Positions 40,222-44,520 of a DNA stretch of 44,520 bases are shown here, piece by piece. The stretch lies in contig JAIRMQ010000005.1 of NCBI GenBank assembly GCA_031258575.1, positions 1-44,520 of the forward strand. Reading direction: 5' to 3'. A program made the translations under genes and the position numbers. This DNA comes from Holosporaceae bacterium (lineage in GTDB: Bacteria; Pseudomonadota; Alphaproteobacteria; UBA3830). Numbering within the stretch: position 1 is the stretch's first letter; each line of letters opens with the position of its first letter. Under the pieces are notes generated by a model, which worked only from the letters and a program-made list of their open reading frames with translations, did not search any database and was not told where the DNA came from.

Positions 40222-42561
40222 TTGGATTGTCCAGTCCTTTCTATTAGAGATATTGTCGTTTTTCCACATGTTGTCGTGCCTTTATTTGTAGGGCGTTCGA
40301 GGTCAATCAAGGCGCTCGAAGCGGCTATGGAGGAAAATAAAAAAATAATATTGCTTACCCAGAAGAATCTTCATAATGATGATCCTGCCTTCAATGATAT
40401 GTATCAAGTCGGAGTTCTTGGTAATATATTACAATTGCTGAAGCTTCCCGATGGTACGGTAAAAATTCTGGTAGAAGGCACAAAAAGAATAATTGTAACG
40501 GAATGTGTCAACGATAAAGAATATTATTCGGCCAATTACGAGGTTTTAATACCTGAAAAAGTCGAAGATCCTATGGAATTGGAAGCTTATCGTCGCAGCG
40601 TTATCGAGCAATTTGAAAGCTATTCAAAACTTAATAAAAGAATATCTCTCGACACGATTGCTGCTATAAAAAACATGGAATCGGAAGATGATTTAATTGA
40701 CGTTATCTCCGCTCACTTAATGTTGCGCATAGAAGATAAACAAGAATTACTCAGCGAAGTTAATACAAAAAAACGATTCGAAAAATTAATAGCCTTCATG
40801 GAAGCGGAAATCGATGTAATCAATGTCGAAAGAAAAATCAGACATCGTGTGCGTAAGCAAATGGAGAAAAGTCAAAAGGAGTACTATTTAAATGAGCAAA
40901 TAAAAGCAATTCAACGAGAATTGGGGGGAGATTCGGAAAACGCCGTTATTGATGAAGCGAAAGAATTCGAAGAAAAAGCGAAAAAAATAAAATTTTCGAA
41001 AGAAGCACTAGAAAAATTCAATTCCGAAATAAAAAAATTAAAAAATATGTCGCCGTTATCTCCAGAAGCTACCGTCGTAAGGAATTATCTCGATTGGTTA
41101 GTAAGTATTCCTTGGAAAAATAAGGTAAAAGTAAAAAGAGACATAAAAGAGGCTAAAAAAATCCTAGATCGCGATCATTATGGATTGGAAAAAGTAAAAG
41201 AAAGAATTTTGGAATTTCTCGCGGTTCAAAATCGCGTTGGAAAAAACAAGGGATCGGTTTTATGCTTCGTCGGTCCTCCAGGAGTGGGAAAAACGTCGCT
41301 TGCAAAATCTATCGCTGCAGCTACCGGAAGAAATTACGTTAAATTTTCACTCGGAGGAGTAAGAGACGAGTCTGAAATCAGAGGGCATCGTCGAACTTAT
41401 ATTGGATCTATGCCGGGAAAGATAATATCTTGCATGAAAAAGGCAAAATCGTCTAATCCATTGTTTCTTCTGGATGAAATTGACAAAGTTGGATCCGATT
41501 GGAAAGGAGATCCGGCTAGCGCCTTACTAGAAGTTCTGGACCCTGAGCAAAATTCCGCATTTAACGATCATTATCTGGAAGTAGATTATGATCTCTCTGA
41601 TGTCATGTTTATCACCACTGCGAACACTTATAAAATGCCAACTCCTTTGCTAGATCGATTGGAAATTGTAAGCATCAGCGGATATACGGAATTGGAAAAA
41701 ATGGAAATAGCGAAGTCTTATCTAATTCCCAAACAAAAGAAAGAAAACGGACTGAAAGAAAAAGAGTTTTCTATAACAGATGATGCTCTAATGTCTATCA
41801 TTCGCGATTATACTCGCGAAGCTGGAGTGAGAAAACTAGAGAGGGAAATCGCTAAACTTGCAAGAAAAGTTGTAAAAGAACTCATGGAAAACTCCGAAAA
41901 AGCAAGTGTGACCATAACAATTGATAATTTAGAAAAATATGCCGGTATTGAAAAATTTAAAAGGTTAGGTGTAGAAGATAAAAATCTTGTCGGAGTTGTT
42001 ACCGGATTGGCCTGGACAGAAGTTGGCGGAGAACTACTGTCTATAGAAACCGTCAGTGTGCCTGGCAAAGGTAAGACTACTTTAACCGGAAAACTCGGAG
42101 ACGTTATGCAGGAGTCCATTCAAGCAGCAATGAGTTTCGTGCGATCTAAAGCTCCGTTCTATGGAATCGATCATAAAATTTTTGAAACTACCGATTTCCA
42201 TATTCATGTGCCGGAAGGAGCTACTCCTAAAGACGGTCCATCTGCCGGAATAGCTATGGTTACAAGTATAGTCTCGTCTTTAACTTCTATTCCAATAAAG
42301 AAAGATGTCGCTATGACAGGAGAAATAACTTTGCGAGGTAGAGTACTTCCTATTGGAGGACTGAAAGAAAAATTATTAGCCGCGCATCGTGGAGGCATAA
42401 AAACGGTCATAATACCAAAAGAAAATGAATCTGACCTGCAGGATATTCCCACGTGCGTTACAGGTAATATAAATATCGTAAAAGTCGAAAACGCAGATGA
42501 AGTTCTGACAATTGCTTTGGCAGAAGATTTAAAACATCAGAAAAAAGTAAAATCTAAATAG
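40222..42561 (+). CDS. lon: ATP-dependent endopeptidase Lon
   Basis: Lon degrades misfolded and regulatory proteins, in many alphaproteobacteria including cell-cycle factors. The 779-residue protein has an N-terminal LON domain (PVLSIRDIVVFPHVVVPLFV), a helical middle with KEYYLNEQIKAIQRELG, and an AAA module with Walker A GPPGVGKT near residue 351. The protease domain has the Ser674/Lys717 dyad (PKDGPSAGIAM and GGLKEKLLAAHRGG). The start is a TTG at 40222, 6 bases after AGGAG. It is probably translated from the clpX message. Confidence 0.97.
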   Translation: MDCPVLSIRDIVVFPHVVVPLFVGRSRSIKALEAAMEENKKIILLTQKNLHNDDPAFNDMYQVGVLGNILQLLKLPDGTVKILVEGTKRIIVTECVNDKEYYSANYEVLIPEKVEDPMELEAYRRSVIEQFESYSKLNKRISLDTIAAIKNMESEDDLIDVISAHLMLRIEDKQELLSEVNTKKRFEKLIAFMEAEIDVINVERKIRHRVRKQMEKSQKEYYLNEQIKAIQRELGGDSENAVIDEAKEFEEKAKKIKFSKEALEKFNSEIKKLKNMSPLSPEATVVRNYLDWLVSIPWKNKVKVKRDIKEAKKILDRDHYGLEKVKERILEFLAVQNRVGKNKGSVLCFVGPPGVGKTSLAKSIAAATGRNYVKFSLGGVRDESEIRGHRRTYIGSMPGKIISCMKKAKSSNPLFLLDEIDKVGSDWKGDPASALLEVLDPEQNSAFNDHYLEVDYDLSDVMFITTANTYKMPTPLLDRLEIVSISGYTELEKMEIAKSYLIPKQKKENGLKEKEFSITDDALMSIIRDYTREAGVRKLEREIAKLARKVVKELMENSEKASVTITIDNLEKYAGIEKFKRLGVEDKNLVGVVTGLAWTEVGGELLSIETVSVPGKGKTTLTGKLGDVMQESIQAAMSFVRSKAPFYGIDHKIFETTDFHIHVPEGATPKDGPSAGIAMVTSIVSSLTSIPIKKDVAMTGEITLRGRVLPIGGLKEKLLAAHRGGIKTVIIPKENESDLQDIPTCVTGNINIVKVENADEVLTIALAEDLKHQKKVKSK

Positions 42562-42644
42562 TGCAATAAATCATAGTCAGTTTCATATATTGAAAATATA
42601 ATCGTAATTTTATAGAATTCCTCGTCTCAATGGTTTAGAGTGAT

Positions 42645-43913
42645 ATGAAAAAAGAAGATTCTAATTTTTCTCAAATGAAGAAAGTGATTGTTTCGTGTGT
42701 TGCTGGTAGTGCGCTCGAATGGTACGATTTTGCAGTTTATGGCTTTTTCGCAAGTGTAATTGGCAGGTTATTCTTTCCAGCTGGAGATTCTTTTCAGCAG
42801 TTGATAGCGTCGTTCGGAGCATTTGCCTCCGGATTGATCGCGCGTCCGATTGGCGCTGTCATGTTTGGATATATAGGTGATAAATTTGGTCGGAAAAAAA
42901 CTCTTGTTATCTCGATATATATGATGGCAATTCCAACGGCTCTTATGGGATTACTCCCAACTTACGAAATGATCGGATATTGGGCTGGAGTTTGTTTGAC
43001 CATCATTAGGATTTTGCAGGGATTAGCTCTTGGCGGTGGTTTCACCGGAACGATAGTGTTTCTTTACGAGCACTCGAGCGACGATAAAAAATCCACGTAC
43101 TCATCCTGGGCTCCGTTCAGTCTTGTAATGGGATTTATTTTAGGAGCTTTTGTTTCCATGTTAATGGACGGAATGTTAACTACTGAGCAGTTAGAAACTT
43201 TCGGTTGGAGAATTCCTTTTATAATAAGTGTTCTGGGAACGTTTATTGGTCATTACGTAAAACATAAATTAGAAGATCCGAAAGAATTTACTCAACAAAA
43301 AAAGAAATCAAATGATAATCTTTTGAAAAATCTGTGTACAAATCATTGGAAGGGATTAGTTCTTGTTACAATCACAGATATGCTAACCGCGTGCGGATAT
43401 TTTCTGATAGCGATATTCTTCACGACGTATTTCGAAACGATTCTTAATATAGATCGCCACTCCGTGCTTATCATTCAGTCGATTAATATGGTTTTATTCT
43501 CTGTTTCTATATTACTTGGAGGATGGCTTGCCGATCGCCTGGGAAAACGTAGGCAAATGCTTGTCGCAACTTTGCTTTTAGCCGTTTTAGCTTTCCCAAT
43601 TTTTCAATTTATGGGAGACAGGACATTCGCGACGGCATTTTGGGGGGAATTTTGTATTATATTCCTCTTTTCCATATATTATGGACCGATTCCAGCTGCT
43701 ATTTGTTCGATGTTTCCAACGCGCGTAAGATTGGCGGGAGTTTCCATCGCACATAACTTTGCAATGGCTGCTTTCGGTGCATATGCGCCTACTTTAGCTA
43801 CTTATTTAATAAAATGGTCTGAAAATATAGCAATTCCGTCGGTATTATTTATTATATCTTCTCTTGCTACGGCAATTGCATTATTTATATGGAAAGAAGG
43901 AGACGAATATTAG
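42645..43913 (+). CDS. MFS transporter of the metabolite:H+ symporter (ProP-like) type
   Basis: An inner-membrane transporter of the MHS family, which imports osmolytes, dicarboxylates or similar metabolites with protons. Evidence is the signature AGSALEWYDFAVYGFFASVI, SGLIARPIGAVMFGYIGDKF with GRKKTL, and ILQGLALGGGFTGTIVFLYE. A second-half DRLGKRRQM loop and about 12 membrane segments complete the pattern. The 422-residue length is normal. Holosporales and Rickettsiales carry many ProP-like proteins, presumably to draw on host metabolites. The stop TAG shares its last base with tRNA-Ser. The substrate cannot be told from the sequence. Confidence 0.9.
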   Translation: MKKEDSNFSQMKKVIVSCVAGSALEWYDFAVYGFFASVIGRLFFPAGDSFQQLIASFGAFASGLIARPIGAVMFGYIGDKFGRKKTLVISIYMMAIPTALMGLLPTYEMIGYWAGVCLTIIRILQGLALGGGFTGTIVFLYEHSSDDKKSTYSSWAPFSLVMGFILGAFVSMLMDGMLTTEQLETFGWRIPFIISVLGTFIGHYVKHKLEDPKEFTQQKKKSNDNLLKNLCTNHWKGLVLVTITDMLTACGYFLIAIFFTTYFETILNIDRHSVLIIQSINMVLFSVSILLGGWLADRLGKRRQMLVATLLLAVLAFPIFQFMGDRTFATAFWGEFCIIFLFSIYYGPIPAAICSMFPTRVRLAGVSIAHNFAMAAFGAYAPTLATYLIKWSENIAIPSVLFIISSLATAIALFIWKEGDEY

Positions 43914-44002
43914 GACAGATGGCCGAGCGGTTTAAGGCACCGGTCTTGAAAACCGGCAAGGTGTTTCCACCTTCGCGAGTTCGAATCTCGCTCTGTCCGC
44001 CA
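43913..44002 (+). tRNA. tRNA-Ser (anticodon TGA)
   Basis: A 90-base class II tRNA with acceptor stem GGACAGA/TCTGTCC, anticodon loop CTTGAAA (anticodon TGA), a long variable arm (AGGTGTTTCCACCTTC region), T arm GAGTTCGAATCTC, discriminator G and an encoded CCA. Its first base is the G of the TAG stop of the preceding transporter gene, so the two genes overlap by one base. Confidence 0.97.
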
Positions 44003-44010
44003 ACACGACA

Positions 44011-44042
44011 ATGGACATAGTGGAGAATTTGAGGTTGTCCAT
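44011..44042 (+). terminator. Hairpin just after tRNA-Ser
   Basis: ATGGACA (44011-44017) pairs exactly with TGTCCAT (44036-44042) around an 18-base loop, starting 9 bases after the tRNA 3' end. There is no T-run, so this may be a processing or stability element and not an intrinsic terminator. Confidence 0.35.
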
Positions 44043-44188
44043 GTGTTAATGTGCTGCCGAAATACGTTGTGATAGAGTCTTTTGAGGCATTGTCGTTATT
44101 TGCCTTTTCATCGTTTCTGCCGCTTAATTTTCTGCCAAAACATGCCTTTTCCTCGAAAAATCCCTCTCCGTTCTCCGCTAAAGTGTAC

Positions 44189-44335
44189 CTGGAGATTTGG
44201 AAAGTACAATCTCCATAACAGTTGACGCTGAGAAGCTTGCCTGTCAAATCCTGATTTTTCTGGATTTTGGTTTAGAGAACGCGTACCGATACCGAGTGAG
44301 ATGCGAACCGTAGGTCAGCGAAGCTAAATCTCCAG
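44189..44335. repeat. Inverted repeat enclosing a 147-base segment
   Basis: CTGGAGATTT (44189-44198) and AAATCTCCAG (44326-44335) are exact 10-base reverse complements. They bound a 147-base segment with no coding sequence. This could be the closing stem of a structured RNA or the ends of a small nonautonomous element. I recognise no conserved RNA motif inside. Confidence 0.35.
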
Positions 44336-44379
44336 ATTCTCTGTGGAGTTACAAGCAATTCATCGTTAAGAACCTCATC

Positions 44380-44419
44380 CCTCGTCGTTGCGAGGAGTTT
44401 AACGACGAAGCAATCCAGG
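44380..44419. repeat. REP-like palindromic element
   Basis: TCGTCGTT (44382-44389) and AACGACGA (44401-44408) form an 8-base stem around GCGAGGAGTTT, followed by AGCAATCCAGG. The pattern CGTCxTTGCGAG ... GAAGCAATCCAG is a widespread intergenic palindromic repeat, frequent in Rickettsiales and other bacteria. More copies should exist elsewhere in the genome. Confidence 0.6.
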
Positions 44420-44520
44420 ATGTCAGTTGAATAGCATGAAAATACATCCATGATTTTTTAACATAATTCAGCCATTATCCTGCATATAAACCTAATTGAA
44501 GAAAGAATCAAATGAGTCGA

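Larger units (their letters stand above)
44003..44520. other. Noncoding, repeat-rich right edge
   Basis: About 520 bases without a convincing gene. A 120-codon reverse frame (43885-44247) reads through tRNA-Ser and has no domain. The stretch contains three inverted-repeat structures listed separately, and its middle (about 44080-44420) is richer in GC than the surrounding chromosome. It may contain an unannotated structured RNA or a decayed repeat element. Confidence 0.4.

Noticed and set aside
43885-44247. A 120-codon reverse frame at the right edge.
   Set aside because: It runs antisense through tRNA-Ser and into the transporter end, has no domain and no ribosome binding site.
1-44520. A CRISPR array, phage module or defence island.
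   Set aside because: No regularly spaced repeats and no cas, restriction, retron or phage structural genes were found; the only mobile DNA is decayed IS material.

Overview
The window looks like a stretch of chromosome from an AT-rich, reduced-genome alphaproteobacterium, most likely an obligate intracellular one of the Holosporales or Rickettsiales type. This lineage call is inference. It rests on a CarD regulator, alpha-type AddAB, an alpha-type SspB, a DUF2948 protein, the atpB-atpE-atpF'-atpF gene order, CtrA-type TTAA-N7-TTAAC boxes, many host-dependent-style transporters and several decaying genes. The cell still makes an outer membrane (lpxK), peptidoglycan (murA, a DD-carboxypeptidase) and diaminopimelate/lysine precursors (asd), and it has its own F-type ATP synthase.

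Layout. 0.3-3.2 kb: an MFS transporter, lpxK and carD. 3.2-4.4 kb: a reverse-strand TupA-type ATP-grasp gene. 4.38-4.76 kb: a very AT-rich gap with overlapping CtrA boxes. 4.76-21.0 kb: a dense housekeeping block, almost all on the plus strand (tRNA-Pro, truB, rpsO, pnp, murA, trxA, rsmG, addB, addA, reverse cca, xseB, yggT, folD, rplI, a broken small gene, a D-Ala-D-Ala carboxypeptidase, tmk). Two parS-like sites lie inside rsmG. 21.0-23.5 kb: a graveyard of IS1595-, IS481- and IS630-type fragments, unidentified remnants and a 3-hydroxybutyryl-CoA dehydrogenase tail. 23.5-27.6 kb: pyrG, whose base composition differs from its neighbours, an AP-endonuclease/xylose-isomerase-fold gene, a Nudix hydrolase running into a beheaded metallo-beta-lactamase gene, and DUF2948. 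27.7-31.2 kb: tRNA-Leu, a small membrane protein, a second MFS transporter related to the first, prfB with its programmed +1 frameshift, tRNA-His and sspB. 31.3-34.1 kb: a PhnP-like hydrolase and two exported proteins, one of them extremely acidic with embedded basic clusters. 34.3-37.4 kb: tRNA-Leu, the ATP synthase Fo operon and asd, all reverse. 37.5-44.0 kb: rarA, clpX, lon, a ProP-like MHS transporter and tRNA-Ser. The last 0.5 kb is noncoding and rich in inverted repeats.

Functional links. AddA/AddB, RarA and XseB handle DNA ends and stalled forks. ClpX, Lon and SspB form a regulated proteolysis set. Pnp, Cca, TruB and RpsO cover RNA turnover and tRNA/ribosome maturation. Tmk, PyrG, FolD and TrxA supply nucleotide and one-carbon metabolism. 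The most interesting signals are the CtrA-box cluster 5 kb from a parS pair (a candidate origin region or cell-cycle promoter), the exported acidic protein with NLS-like clusters plus its small exported partner, and the compositionally foreign pyrG segment flanked by gene debris.
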